From contig CAYLUD010000003.1 in NCBI GenBank assembly GCA_964386785.1, positions 1 to 51,466 of the forward strand: 51,466 nucleotides of DNA, written 5' to 3'. Each line of letters starts with the position of its first letter. Within the stretch, counting starts at the first letter, position 1. The position numbers were made by a program, and so were the translations under genes. This DNA is from SZAS-3 sp964386785. Lineage in GTDB: Bacteria > Chlamydiota > Chlamydiia > Chlamydiales > JAAKFR01. The notes below the pieces were generated by a model. The model was not told where the DNA came from, did no database searches, and worked only from the letters and a program-made list of their open reading frames with translations. This document shows positions 24,532 to 33,188 of the stretch, piece after piece.

Positions 24532-25696
24532 TCCTGTATCAGCTGCTCCTATCCCAGCCCCTATAAAGAGAAGCCGAAGAAGTTATTTAGGGGCTTTAGC
24601 TGCATTAGTAGCTCCGTTATGGTTGTTATGTTTGTATACGTTGTCTGTCATTTCACCTTCAGCTCGCTGGGGCACCTCCATCGTATTTCTTCTGTCGGGT
24701 AGTGTGAGTAGTCTGTGTGGATGGTTGATCCTCCGTGAGTGGGAAGAAAAAATTCGCCACGCCTTCTGCCAACGTGATGAAGAATTTGCACAAAGCCGCG
24801 TTCCGATCGAAGAAGTCGATAAATTGCATCAAAAAATGGAGGCTGCCCGGCTGGGATATGAGCATCAATTAGACTTGATGCATGCATCTGTACTAAAAAA
24901 TAAACAGCTAGTTGAAGAATTAGAAGAAGAAATTGCGAAAAAAACAGAACATTTGCGTGTCGCATATTTAGAGTTTTCCGATTTACGGAAGGAATATCAA
25001 AACTTGCAAGAGGAATATCTGAGATATCGCAAGGATTGCCAAACAGAAGTGGAACAAAAAGAAGCTTGGATCGCCGAATACCAACAAACGATCGTAGACC
25101 AGCGTGGGGTGATCGAGAAAAAACAAGACTATATTTCACGGCTCGAAGGTAAGGTGCGAGACTTGATGTATCAAATTCGGAATCTGCTACAGATCGAGGA
25201 TGCTCCGAACCAAGCGCAAGCCTACATTCCTAATGTGGAAAAAGGAAGGCCTTACGATCTTTCACAGCAAGTCGGCCAAGTGATTGAAATGGCCGAACAT
25301 TTAAAAGGAATGGATCATTTGGGGGGGCGCTACCTAACGCAGCAATCTTCTCCTTGCACATTGGATTTACGTCCCCTGTTTGATCGGTTAGCGCAAGAAG
25401 AACAGCGGATCTTTTTCGTCTACTCACCGGAAGAAGATCAGTTACTGTTTCTGCATGAACGGGTACGTGATCGGCTAGGTTGGCCTGCCGAAAAAATCAT
25501 AAAAGATTTTGGAAAAATTTGCTCCATTGGTACAGGGGAGTGGAGGCGTGCTTTGACTACAATACAAGAAGGCAAGCCAGCAGTATTTCCCCTCGTGTGT
25601 CGACATCGCTTGGGGCATGAGGTGCGTTTGGATGTGTATGCAGGTAAAGTCTGTCATGGCCCCCTCTCGTCATTGGTGATTGGAATGTGGGTGTAG
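24524..25696 (+). CDS. Membrane-anchored coiled-coil protein with a C-terminal PAS-like domain (CT616-like position)
   Basis: 390 residues. Two hydrophobic helices (about 22-44 and 52-70) anchor the protein; residues about 75-225 are a long coiled coil (heptad-like Leu/Ile with Glu, Lys and Gln: KLHQKMEAARLGYEHQLD, KQLVEELEEEIAKK). Residues about 290-390 read like a PAS domain: IFFVYSPEEDQLLFLHERVRDRLGW, then a helix, then VFPLVCRHRLGHEVRLDVYAG and a final strand. The plan anchor-coil-PAS suggests a signalling or scaffolding protein at the membrane. ATG 24524 has GGAGG 3 bases before it and overlaps the epimerase-like stop. C. trachomatis has the unassigned CT616 in this place before rpoD. 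Confidence 0.65.
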   Translation: MGDPVSAAPIPAPIKRSRRSYLGALAALVAPLWLLCLYTLSVISPSARWGTSIVFLLSGSVSSLCGWLILREWEEKIRHAFCQRDEEFAQSRVPIEEVDKLHQKMEAARLGYEHQLDLMHASVLKNKQLVEELEEEIAKKTEHLRVAYLEFSDLRKEYQNLQEEYLRYRKDCQTEVEQKEAWIAEYQQTIVDQRGVIEKKQDYISRLEGKVRDLMYQIRNLLQIEDAPNQAQAYIPNVEKGRPYDLSQQVGQVIEMAEHLKGMDHLGGRYLTQQSSPCTLDLRPLFDRLAQEEQRIFFVYSPEEDQLLFLHERVRDRLGWPAEKIIKDFGKICSIGTGEWRRALTTIQEGKPAVFPLVCRHRLGHEVRLDVYAGKVCHGPLSSLVIGMWV

Positions 25697-26012
25697 ATAA
25701 TGTAAAAGCGGTGGATATAGACGGGGATCCAATGCATGGAGGACTATCCATGGCGAGCCGGATTGGGGAAATCCCCCGTATTGAGCAGGGCTTCCAGTCT
25801 ATTAGGAACGATCGACAATCGTTCTAGTAGAAAAAAGAAGAAAACAAGAAAAAGGAGGATCCTATCTAAAAAATAGGAACCCTGGTAGGATGGGTCGCTC
25901 CGTGGGATCGCCCAGCATATTCCTTTTTTGAGGTGTGCTGTTGTGCTTTGATAGGTTGGAGAAAGCGTCTCCCCCCATAGGATAGCCATCACCTTCATAG
26001 TGAAAGATCAAT
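25697..26012. other. 316-base leader region upstream of rpoD
   Basis: No gene is supported here. Several small hairpins occur: GGGGA-AA-TCCCC-type pairing near 25763, GAACGAT with ATCGTTC near 25807-25825, and GGAGA-AAGCG-TCTCC at 25958-25972. No T-runs follow them, and I find no near-consensus promoter. A long leader in front of the housekeeping sigma gene may hold its promoter or post-transcriptional control. An 84-codon minus-strand frame is rich in Phe and Leu merely because it reads through poly-A stretches. Confidence 0.5.
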
Positions 26013-27677
26013 ATGTCGAAAACAAAAGATATGCCATCTCCAGAAGATCAATTCAAACAGAAAATGGACGATCTCGTTGCCCTAGCGAAAGAGCAAGGAT
26101 ATATCACCTATGAGGAAATTAATGATATCTTGCCCATGGATTTTGATCATCCAGAACAATTGGATCAAGCACTGATCTATTTGAATGGGATGGACATCCA
26201 GGTATTAAATCAGGCGGATGTTGACAAGCAAAAAGAAAAAAAGAAAGAAATCAAAGAGCTCGAACTTCTTTCTAAAAAATCGGACGGCGCCCCAGACGAT
26301 CCTGTACGCATGTACCTCAAGGAGATGGGGGCGGTGCCTCTGCTGACTCGTGAAGAAGAGGTGGAGATTTCTAAACGTATCGAAAAAGCACAGGGTCACA
26401 TTGAGAGAATTATCATGCGTTTTCGATACGCTACCAAAGAAGTGGTATCGATCATCTCGCATTTGATCTCTGGAAAAGAACGATTTGACAAGGTGATTTC
26501 TGAAAAAGAGGTGCCAGATAAGACCCTCTATATGCAACTTTTGCCTCGTTTATCAGAATTATTACGTCACGAAGACCAGATTTTAGAAACGTTGTTGATT
26601 CAACAACGTGCTACTTCTCCGAAGAAAGAGGATCAAGTCAAGCTCCAAGAGGACTTGGAAAAATGTCGTATTCGGACGCAAGCCTATCTGGGTCGCTTTC
26701 ATGCTCGCCCCAATGTGACGGATGATCTAGCTGAAGTCGTCTTTCGTGCTTACGACCGGTTTCTTGCATTAGAAAAAGAAATTCAAGAATTGTCTGGTCG
26801 TGCTGAGCGTAATAAGTTTGCAGCAGCCAAACTATTTGCTGCAAAACGTCGACTAGAAAAACGAGAAATTGCTGGTGGACGTACTCTGGATGAGTTTAAG
26901 AAAGATGTCCGCATGCTCCAACGTTGGATGGATAAGAGCCAAGAAGCAAAACGGGAAATGGTAGAATCCAATCTCAGACTTGTGATCTCGATCGCCAAAA
27001 AATACACCAACCGAGGCCTTTCTTTCTTAGACTTAATTCAAGAAGGCAACATGGGGTTGATGAAGGCTGTCGAGAAATTTGAATACCGCCGCGGGTATAA
27101 ATTTTCTACGTATGCTACTTGGTGGATTCGTCAAGCTGTCACTCGAGCGATTGCGGATCAAGCTCGCACGATTCGTATTCCTGTGCATATGATTGAAACC
27201 ATCAATAAAGTCTTACGCGGCGCTAAAAAACTGATGATGGAAACAGGCAAGGAGCCTTCCCCAGAGGAGTTGGCAGTAGAACTAGGTTTAACTCCAGAAA
27301 GAATTCGAGAAATCTATAAGATTGCACAACATCCTATCTCGTTACAAGCAGAAGTCGGGGAGGGAGGGGAGAGTCAATTTGGGGATTTCTTGGAAGATAC
27401 CGGTGTGGAATCTCCTGCAGAGGCTACAGGGTATTCCATTCTCAAAGATAAAATGAATGAGGTCCTCACTACATTAACTGAACGGGAACGTATTGTACTG
27501 ATTCAGCGTTTTGGCCTTCTGGATGGCAAGCCTAAAACCTTGGAAGAAGTAGGTATCGCATTTCATGTCACTCGGGAGCGTATCCGCCAAATTGAAGCTA
27601 AGGCGTTACGTAAAATGAGACACCCTATACGTTCTAAGCAACTAAAAGCCTTTCTCGATTTGTTAGATACAGAGTAG
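26013..27677 (+). CDS. rpoD: RNA polymerase primary sigma factor (sigma-66)
   Basis: 554 residues. Region 1.2 is DPVRMYLKEMGAVPLLTREEEVEISKRIE; regions 2.1-2.4 run from MVESNLRLVISIAKKYTNRG through DLIQEGNMGLMKAVEKFEYRRGYKFSTYATWWIRQA; region 3 includes RTIRIPVHMIETINK; region 4 (about 485-545) ends with the helix-turn-helix LEEVGIAFHVTRERIRQIEAKALRKM. It recognises -35/-10 promoters of the TTGACA/TATAAT type, consistent with the two promoters proposed in this window. The N-terminal acidic region 1.1 and a Lys-rich linker (KEKKKEIKELELLSKK) precede 1.2. The ribosome site before ATG 26013 is weak (GAAAG). Confidence 0.97.
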   Translation: MSKTKDMPSPEDQFKQKMDDLVALAKEQGYITYEEINDILPMDFDHPEQLDQALIYLNGMDIQVLNQADVDKQKEKKKEIKELELLSKKSDGAPDDPVRMYLKEMGAVPLLTREEEVEISKRIEKAQGHIERIIMRFRYATKEVVSIISHLISGKERFDKVISEKEVPDKTLYMQLLPRLSELLRHEDQILETLLIQQRATSPKKEDQVKLQEDLEKCRIRTQAYLGRFHARPNVTDDLAEVVFRAYDRFLALEKEIQELSGRAERNKFAAAKLFAAKRRLEKREIAGGRTLDEFKKDVRMLQRWMDKSQEAKREMVESNLRLVISIAKKYTNRGLSFLDLIQEGNMGLMKAVEKFEYRRGYKFSTYATWWIRQAVTRAIADQARTIRIPVHMIETINKVLRGAKKLMMETGKEPSPEELAVELGLTPERIREIYKIAQHPISLQAEVGEGGESQFGDFLEDTGVESPAEATGYSILKDKMNEVLTTLTERERIVLIQRFGLLDGKPKTLEEVGIAFHVTRERIRQIEAKALRKMRHPIRSKQLKAFLDLLDTE

Positions 27678-27742
27678 GAAGAGGAATTCTGTCTTCTTGA
27701 AGACGTCCTGCAGGAATTTTCTGTGTTTCTTTGTTCAGGGAG

Positions 27743-29176
27743 TTATCCGTTATTTTTGCAGTATCGAGGCCCCTTTTCAAGAGGTAATATAGAAGTTGCT
27801 TGTATCGATAGGCGCTCGGATTGTTGGTGTAAGATCGACCGATTCATAGGGAGACGATAACCTATGAAGGCTGCTTCCAAATATAAAGAGACTTCTTTCT
27901 CGATATGGACAAGTAGCTGGTTTGGAAGAGTCGAATGCAGGATTACATGATAGCCATCCTCGGGTCGTATTGTATGCATAAGGACTCGAATTTGGGGGCA
28001 CCTACCAAGGTAGGTACCGGACTGCATCTGATCGAGTTGCTCGGGGGGTATGTGTTCTTTGACAGGTACACCATAGGATTTCGAAACGTAGCAGCTTTCA
28101 TGAAATCTATCTTTAGGAACGCAAATAGAATATAGGTTACCTCCTTCAGGATATTTGCTGATGATATGTACTATATCGCGCCTGCATCTTCTTACGATCG
28201 CGGGATCGAAAATATAATGCTGTAAGATGAGCTGAAGAAGATGCCCAGCAAAATCAAAGCATCGATTTGCTACATTTGTTGCATGAGAAAAAAAAGATAA
28301 TGCAGATTCAGATGGAGCAGAGGACTCTAGCACGATATCACCGCAAAGGAGTTCTGTGGAGAAATTGTGGTCATTTAGGCACGATCCGTCATGAATTTGA
28401 TCTTGAAACCATTGAAGAGTGTGCTGAGCTGGTATGTCGCCAAGCGCTGGGGTGTGTCTCAGTAGTTCGCATGACTGGTAAATATCGGGCGTGAATTTTT
28501 GTTTGAGTATTCGTGTAACTATGTTGACAACCATTAAATTTAGGTTTTGTCCATGATTGATGATGTAATGTGTATCTTGTAGCTTTTCTCTTAATTCGAG
28601 CGAGTGCCCAAAAGCAATTTGATGGGCTAATCGAAGTCGTAAATGATGCACCTGTTTGAAAGATCTGTTGATTCTAGGCAGTTCATTTAAACGGCCTAAT
28701 TCTTGATTAGGATCAGCATATCGCAATTGGATAAGTTCTTTTATAGCATCTAATTGCGGATGCATCGTTTTTTCTTTTATACTATCCTCAATCTGGGAGC
28801 ATGCTCGCAGAAAATTATTTTGCATTTTGGCAAGTTTGGAGAAATCATTTTTTAATTTTTTATCTTGAATTAATAAAATAAAAATTAAAATTCCAAATGT
28901 TAAAAATAACAAAATAATTATTCTCCATTCCTGTTTTTGGTTTTTACGTTTCCTTATCCTATTAATTTGCAAGACGATAATACGTTTATATAGGGAAGTG
29001 CCCACAGTCCTGAGGGCTGCTATATGATTAGATTCGTAAGTGGTTACAGTACGAGTGAGCTGTTGATACACCTCCCTCAATCGAGTGGGGTTTGTACTTG
29101 TAGCTAGATCATGCATGCATAACCACTGCGCATGTGGATCTGTGGGGCCTCGGTAGCTAAAAATAATATCCGACAC
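27743..29176 (-). CDS. Lineage-specific single-pass membrane protein of unknown function
   Basis: 477 residues; I do not recognise the family. A basic segment (RIRKRKNQKQ) precedes one strong membrane helix at about 85-102, after which follow helical stretches (about 105-200) and a mixed C-terminal half with PEGGNLYSICVPKD and SYGVPVKE. There is no signal peptide, so the helix is an internal anchor, a topology seen in chlamydial effectors and in inner-membrane proteins. The start is GTG 29176 behind a weak GAGAG; an in-frame ATG exists 60 bases further in. The region around the membrane helix (28840-28960) is much more AT-rich than the neighbours. It is transcribed against rpoD. Confidence 0.55.
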   Translation of the reverse strand: MSDIIFSYRGPTDPHAQWLCMHDLATSTNPTRLREVYQQLTRTVTTYESNHIAALRTVGTSLYKRIIVLQINRIRKRKNQKQEWRIIILLFLTFGILIFILLIQDKKLKNDFSKLAKMQNNFLRACSQIEDSIKEKTMHPQLDAIKELIQLRYADPNQELGRLNELPRINRSFKQVHHLRLRLAHQIAFGHSLELREKLQDTHYIINHGQNLNLMVVNIVTRILKQKFTPDIYQSCELLRHTPALGDIPAQHTLQWFQDQIHDGSCLNDHNFSTELLCGDIVLESSAPSESALSFFSHATNVANRCFDFAGHLLQLILQHYIFDPAIVRRCRRDIVHIISKYPEGGNLYSICVPKDRFHESCYVSKSYGVPVKEHIPPEQLDQMQSGTYLGRCPQIRVLMHTIRPEDGYHVILHSTLPNQLLVHIEKEVSLYLEAAFIGYRLPMNRSILHQQSERLSIQATSILPLEKGPRYCKNNG

Positions 29177-29575
29177 ACATATCTCTCATTTTAATATGAA
29201 TGATTACAATATAAAATTGTTTTTAATTATTTATCTAAATATCCAGATGTCGAGTTCAAGGAAAAGCTAGACATGAAGGTATATCCGTACACATTCATGG
29301 CCTCGCCATGGCAGGCCTTGAAGGGCCTGCTCGCACAGTTCGCTATTTTTCACGTACGTTCCGATTGTAGGTCTTTCGGGATAGGAGCTCACTACTGCTG
29401 GATTCATTGCTCAAATCTTGAATCTGGAATATCTAATAATAAATTGAAATATGTAGCAATGGCGTATGAATTGCGGGCACACCCGTCAGGGGTAAGAAAT
29501 AGAGAAACATAAGATTTTTGAGCGCTCCGGATGGATGGAGCAGAGATCTTGGTGGTCAGCCCTGCGAGGAGCTCC
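29177..29575. other. 399-base intergenic region, no supported gene
   Basis: The first 100 bases are AT-rich and probably hold the promoter of the membrane-protein gene to the left. A clear hairpin, GCAGGCC-TTGAAG-GGCCTGC, lies at 29311-29330 without a U-tract on either strand. A 79-codon plus-strand frame (29273-29512) spans it but has no ribosome site or recognisable feature. Nothing else is visible. Confidence 0.5.
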
Positions 29576-30319
29576 TCAGGTAGGTTGTTGTATGAGAATT
29601 TGATGCACCTCTTCTAAAAAGAGAAGATATAAGGCAGGGAAAAATTCATTTAAGTTATCAAGGGCAGGTTGTGCCCAAGTAAGGACGTGCGGAATATACT
29701 GAGGATGAATACAACGTAATAATCCCCGACTTCCACAGGTATTGCCTATGAGGGCGGCCCGATGAGCCAAAGCTCGGCTAGCCCACATCCCATCTGCAAG
29801 AACCAATCCATCTAGATCAAGGAGAGCGATACATAGCTGGTTATCCAATAAAGGAAAATTCCTCTTATCTACGTCTGTGCAGTTAGAAGCTAATAAAAAG
29901 CAGGTCCATTGTTCTAGGATGGGGAGAAAGCAGGCTGGGTGCTGTGCCTGCCATTCTTCCTGGTATGTCGGAGAACAGAGGGGCAGTTTCTCTTCAATCC
30001 AAATGGTCCATTCTTTTTCTTTAGGTAACGTGATGGTATGGCATATTCCCCAAGGGACTCTGAGTCGATCCCACCCCCGATCCTCGCATACTTGTGCAGC
30101 TAATACCATCTTATTGTGACGTTGCGACATCGCTCTAGGAGATTGGATGTGCACCTTGATGACCCAGTCTGGAAGATCGTAAAAGCGTAACACACGATGT
30201 AAGGCATGGCTGGGATACAACGTGAGGTGCGTTGAGGACTTCATTGGGTTGATCAAGAATTGGCGCATCCGGGATGCGATTATCTCGAGGGTCGAAGCAT
30301 CAATGTGGAGAGAGGCCAT
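29576..30319 (-). CDS. Hypothetical protein with a cryptic protein-kinase-like signature
   Basis: 247 residues, soluble, no signal peptide. No family is obvious, but residues appear in the order and spacing of kinase-fold proteins: a beta-3-like Lys55 (WVIKVHI), Glu79 in a following helix, Asp149-x4-Asn154 (TDVDKRN, compare D-x4-N of the catalytic loop), then after 14 residues Asp168 in LLDLDG (compare DFG). A glycine-rich loop is not evident, and the length suits small-molecule or atypical kinases. AAAGG lies 4-8 bases before ATG 30319 but within a hairpin. It is probably on the same transcript as the symporter gene, 53 bases upstream. Kinase identity is inference only. Confidence 0.55.
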   Translation of the reverse strand: MASLHIDASTLEIIASRMRQFLINPMKSSTHLTLYPSHALHRVLRFYDLPDWVIKVHIQSPRAMSQRHNKMVLAAQVCEDRGWDRLRVPWGICHTITLPKEKEWTIWIEEKLPLCSPTYQEEWQAQHPACFLPILEQWTCFLLASNCTDVDKRNFPLLDNQLCIALLDLDGLVLADGMWASRALAHRAALIGNTCGSRGLLRCIHPQYIPHVLTWAQPALDNLNEFFPALYLLFLEEVHQILIQQPT

Positions 30320-30322
30320 TTG

Positions 30323-30341
30323 CCTTTCTTATCAAGAAAGG
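30323..30341 (-). promoter_or_regulatory. Hairpin that covers the ribosome site of the 29576-30319 gene
   Basis: On the minus strand CCTTTCTT-GAT-AAGAAAGG forms a perfect 8-bp stem with a 3-base loop. The 3' arm contains the AAGG Shine-Dalgarno sequence, 3 bases from the ATG at 30319. It could lower translation of the kinase-like gene, or attenuate read-through from the symporter gene, although no U-tract follows. Confidence 0.4.
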
Positions 30342-30372
30342 GCCCCTCTTTGTCTAGTGTAATTATAGAAGT

Positions 30373-31599
30373 CTACGCTACAGATGCTTCTTCTGGAGCG
30401 ACCTGTTCTTGGTATTCGTGATCCAAAATAGAGGTCACACAAGAGTCGGACCACACATTCAGTGCAGTTTCTACCATGTCAATGAGGGTATAAAAAGGTA
30501 AGATCAGACCCATCATATGTAGGGGCACATCCATTCCCACAAGAAAAGCACTAGTAAGGAAGTAGCACCCCATAGGTACCCCAGCATTCCCAATGGCAGC
30601 TAGAGTAGCTAACACCACCCATGTTGCATAATCTAGTGGGGTGAACACATGACCAGCTAGTGAAGAAACAAAAAGAGTTGTAACGAGAATAAACGCAGCA
30701 CACCCATTCATATTGATTACTGTACATAGGGGTAAGCAAAAGCTCGTCATCTTTTTGCGCATGCCCGCTCGTTTTTCAGCGAGTTCGATCGTGAGGGGTA
30801 GGGTAGCATTCGATGATTTGGAAAAGAACGCCATGCTAAGAGCGGGGGCCATAGCTCGAAACAATTGGATAGGGGATCTCTTTTTTATTTTGAGCAAGAT
30901 AGGCAGTACTACAAATCCTTGGACCAAATTAGCTCCTACAATCGTAAGCAAATAGGGCCATAGTGTGTGTGCATGAGCATAATGGTCTTGGAATTCTACA
31001 ACTAATAGGGTAACGAAGGCCCAGATAGCGATGGGCATCAAACGGATGATCCAATTGGTAAGTTTTAAGAGAAGAGCGAAAAACGAAGAAAAGAATTGGT
31101 GTAGGGTTCCTTTTTGCTCTGGTGGTAAGAAGAGAGTTCCCAAACCAAAGGCGATACCCATGGTGACAATTCCCATCACATTCCCTTGAGCAAAGACAGA
31201 TACGAAATTCTCAGGGATCATGTCCATCACAAAGGAGAGATAGCGGCGTCCTTCAGAAGCCACTTCGGGTGCAGAGACAATCGATAGATGTTGACCTTGA
31301 GGATGAATCAGAAGATAGAGGGTTAGGGCAATTGTAGCTGCAAGTACGGTGGTAAGTAATGTGTATCCGAGCACTCGTTGCCCTAGTGCTCGCACTTCAG
31401 AAAAACTCCGCATACCCGATAAAGTGGAGGTAATGGCAAGAAAGATCATGGGTAAACTAATAAATTGAAGCAGACGAAGAAATAGATCAGAACATACGTT
31501 CGCAGAGGTAACAAGCCAATCTATCGGAAAGAGCCCAGTGATTAACCCTGCAACCATTGCAAGGATAGGAGACATTTGGTTCAGGAAACGAATACGCAT
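30373..31599 (-). CDS. Dicarboxylate/amino acid:cation symporter (DAACS, GltP/DctA family)
   Basis: 408 residues with about eight membrane helices and two re-entrant loops. Family signatures: FFSKSSNATLPLTIE (the serine-rich HP1 loop with SSNATLP), CLPLCTVINMNGCAAF (TM7 with the cation-binding N-M-x-G), and AAIGNAGVPMGCYF (HP2, with a Gly-rich GNAGVP). Such proteins import glutamate, aspartate or C4-dicarboxylates with sodium or protons across the inner membrane; C. trachomatis has one homologue (CT401, gltT). The substrate-binding Arg/Asp of TM8 cannot be placed securely. ATG 31599 is used; no strong ribosome site is visible. Confidence 0.9.
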   Translation of the reverse strand: MRIRFLNQMSPILAMVAGLITGLFPIDWLVTSANVCSDLFLRLLQFISLPMIFLAITSTLSGMRSFSEVRALGQRVLGYTLLTTVLAATIALTLYLLIHPQGQHLSIVSAPEVASEGRRYLSFVMDMIPENFVSVFAQGNVMGIVTMGIAFGLGTLFLPPEQKGTLHQFFSSFFALLLKLTNWIIRLMPIAIWAFVTLLVVEFQDHYAHAHTLWPYLLTIVGANLVQGFVVLPILLKIKKRSPIQLFRAMAPALSMAFFSKSSNATLPLTIELAEKRAGMRKKMTSFCLPLCTVINMNGCAAFILVTTLFVSSLAGHVFTPLDYATWVVLATLAAIGNAGVPMGCYFLTSAFLVGMDVPLHMMGLILPFYTLIDMVETALNVWSDSCVTSILDHEYQEQVAPEEASVA

Positions 31600-31818
31600 C
31601 CGCTCATTTTATCACGATCTTGAAAAGTACGGAATCAAAATGAAATAAATTAGAAATATATGTGTACTTTTTGCTTATGACACGAGGTAAACAAGGTACG
31701 ACTCTGGGTTTTTGGCACAAAGCCGAGGAGGGTTTCTATTTCCTCATACCTCCTATACATCCTGATAGGATTCTTGCAACTCCAGAGGAACAGTCCAGGT
31801 CAAGTGGTATACATAATG

Positions 31819-31858
31819 AAAAAACCGAAGACATGGCCATTTCTACACATGTCTCCGG
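31819..31858 (-). terminator. Rho-independent terminator of tRNA-Ala
   Basis: On the minus strand CCGGAGACATG and CATGTCTTCGG form an 11-bp stem with one G-U pair around a 12-base loop, followed at once by six T. It begins 6 bases beyond the 3' end of the tRNA gene, so it ends a monocistronic tRNA transcript. This is the clearest intrinsic terminator in the window. Confidence 0.92.
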
Positions 31859-31863
31859 TGATG

Positions 31864-31936
31864 TGGAGCGTAACGGGATCGAACCGTTCACCTCAACAAT
31901 GCCATTGTTGCGCTCTACCAACTGAGCTAACGCCCC
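31864..31936 (-). tRNA. tRNA-Ala (anticodon GGC)
   Basis: 73 nucleotides with a complete cloverleaf: acceptor GGGGCGT/ACGCTCC including the G3-U70 pair that marks alanine tRNAs, D arm AGCTCAGTTGGTAGAGC, anticodon stem CAACA/TGTTG with loop ATGGCAT (T33, anticodon GGC, A37), T arm AACGG-TTCGATC-CCGTT, discriminator A73. CCA is not encoded (CAT follows), so the CCA end must be added by the nucleotidyltransferase. It decodes GCC and GCU. Confidence 0.97.
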
Positions 31937-32029
31937 AAAGAGAAATTTTCTCTATGGAAAGGGGGATTTTAACAAGGAAGTGAGAAATTCTCCATCCTTA
32001 TTTCTGCTTTTGTTACGATCCTTAACCAT

Positions 32030-33178
32030 ATGGATTTTTTTGCTTCTTTAGAACAGGCTCCTATCGATCCTATTTTTGGATTGCAAGCGATTTATGGTAG
32101 CGATACTCGCGAAAATAAAGTCAATGCTTCGATTGGTACCTATCGTACATCGGAAGGAACTCCCTATCTGCTTCCCTCTGTTGTTGCAACAGAAAAGGCT
32201 TGTCTAGCAAAGCAGACAACTAAAGAGTATTTGCCCATAGCAGGGGATGCGGCCTACCTCGAAGCGACAGCACACCTCATCTTTGGATCCAATATGCCGC
32301 CCGAATTGGCAAAAATACAAACCTTGGGAGGTACCGGTGCTCTCCGCATTGCAGCGGAAATACTCCATCAAGTGGGCATGGACCGTGTAGGATTCGCAGT
32401 TCCCACGTGGGTGAATCATGGTCCGATTTTTCAGTCTGTCGGTCTCTCTGTGATGTCGTGTGCATCGCAAGGATTACTGGATTTGGTAGGTACGTTGAGG
32501 AAAAAAGATGTCCTCCTCATCCAGGCTTCCTGTCATAACCCAACGGGCATCGACCCTACCCCTGAAATGTGGCATGACATTCTACGGCATGCTCGTGACG
32601 CCGGTTTCTTTGTCGTATTTGACTTGGCGTATCAGGGATTCGGAGATGGCTTAGCAGAGGATGTCTTGCCGATTCGTATGTTTGCTGCCGCCGGGCTTTC
32701 TTTTGCAGTGGCCGTCTCTCATTCCAAAAATTTTGGCTTATACCGAGATCGTGTGGGTGCGCTGTACATTGTCTGTGCCAACCGTCGGTCCCGAGATGTT
32801 GTGGAAAGTCAAGTCAAGGTGGTGGCGCGTACTCAGTATTCGAATCCTCCTGGATTGGGTGCTCAGGTGGTTACGCACATTCTCACGGACCCTTCTCTGC
32901 GAACGCAATGGGAGGGGGAGGTCGCCGCGATGAGAAGACGCTTGCAAACCCTACGTCACCAGTTAGTAGAAGGTCTAACCGGTGTATGGGCCAAAGAAAA
33001 AGTCCGTCTCCTTGCGCATCAGAAAGGGATGTTTGCCTATCCAGCACTCTCTCCAGATACCGTGCAGATCATACGAGATCAATATGGGATCTACCTTACC
33101 CTAGATAGTCGGATTAACTTGGGTGGACTGAATGCGCATCATATAGAACGTCTGGTAGAGATATTGCGTACCGTGTAG
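32030..33178 (+). CDS. tyrB: Class I aromatic/aspartate aminotransferase (TyrB/AspC type)
   Basis: 382 residues. PLP-enzyme landmarks: GGTGALRIAAE (phosphate loop), SCHNPTGIDP (the N-P-T-G segment), FDLAYQGFGDGL (Asp and Tyr contacting the cofactor), SHSKNFGLYRDRVGAL with the Schiff-base Lys, and an Arg in LDSRINLGGL corresponding to the substrate-carboxylate Arg. The AspC/TyrB subgroup is indicated by the N-terminal PIDPIFGL..., the family's D-P-I-L-G-L-like start. In C. trachomatis tyrB (CT637) and the next gene CT638 stand beside recB; here tyrB and the mreC-like gene keep their pairing but lie 10 kb from recBCD. No Shine-Dalgarno site precedes ATG 32030. Confidence 0.88.
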   Translation: MDFFASLEQAPIDPIFGLQAIYGSDTRENKVNASIGTYRTSEGTPYLLPSVVATEKACLAKQTTKEYLPIAGDAAYLEATAHLIFGSNMPPELAKIQTLGGTGALRIAAEILHQVGMDRVGFAVPTWVNHGPIFQSVGLSVMSCASQGLLDLVGTLRKKDVLLIQASCHNPTGIDPTPEMWHDILRHARDAGFFVVFDLAYQGFGDGLAEDVLPIRMFAAAGLSFAVAVSHSKNFGLYRDRVGALYIVCANRRSRDVVESQVKVVARTQYSNPPGLGAQVVTHILTDPSLRTQWEGEVAAMRRRLQTLRHQLVEGLTGVWAKEKVRLLAHQKGMFAYPALSPDTVQIIRDQYGIYLTLDSRINLGGLNAHHIERLVEILRTV

Positions 33179-33188
33179 ATGTAGATGG

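Noticed and set aside
24648..25139. 163-codon frame opposite the coiled-coil/PAS gene
   Set aside because: Lies wholly inside a well-supported gene on the other strand and has no motif of its own; an effect of codon bias.
25744..25998. 84-codon minus-strand frame upstream of rpoD with a Phe-rich hydrophobic stretch
   Set aside because: The stretch is just the complement of AAG/AAA repeats; no ribosome site, and it lies in the rpoD leader.
29273..29512. 79-codon plus-strand frame between the membrane-protein gene and the kinase-like gene
   Set aside because: No ribosome site, includes a 7-bp hairpin, amino acid pattern not protein-like.
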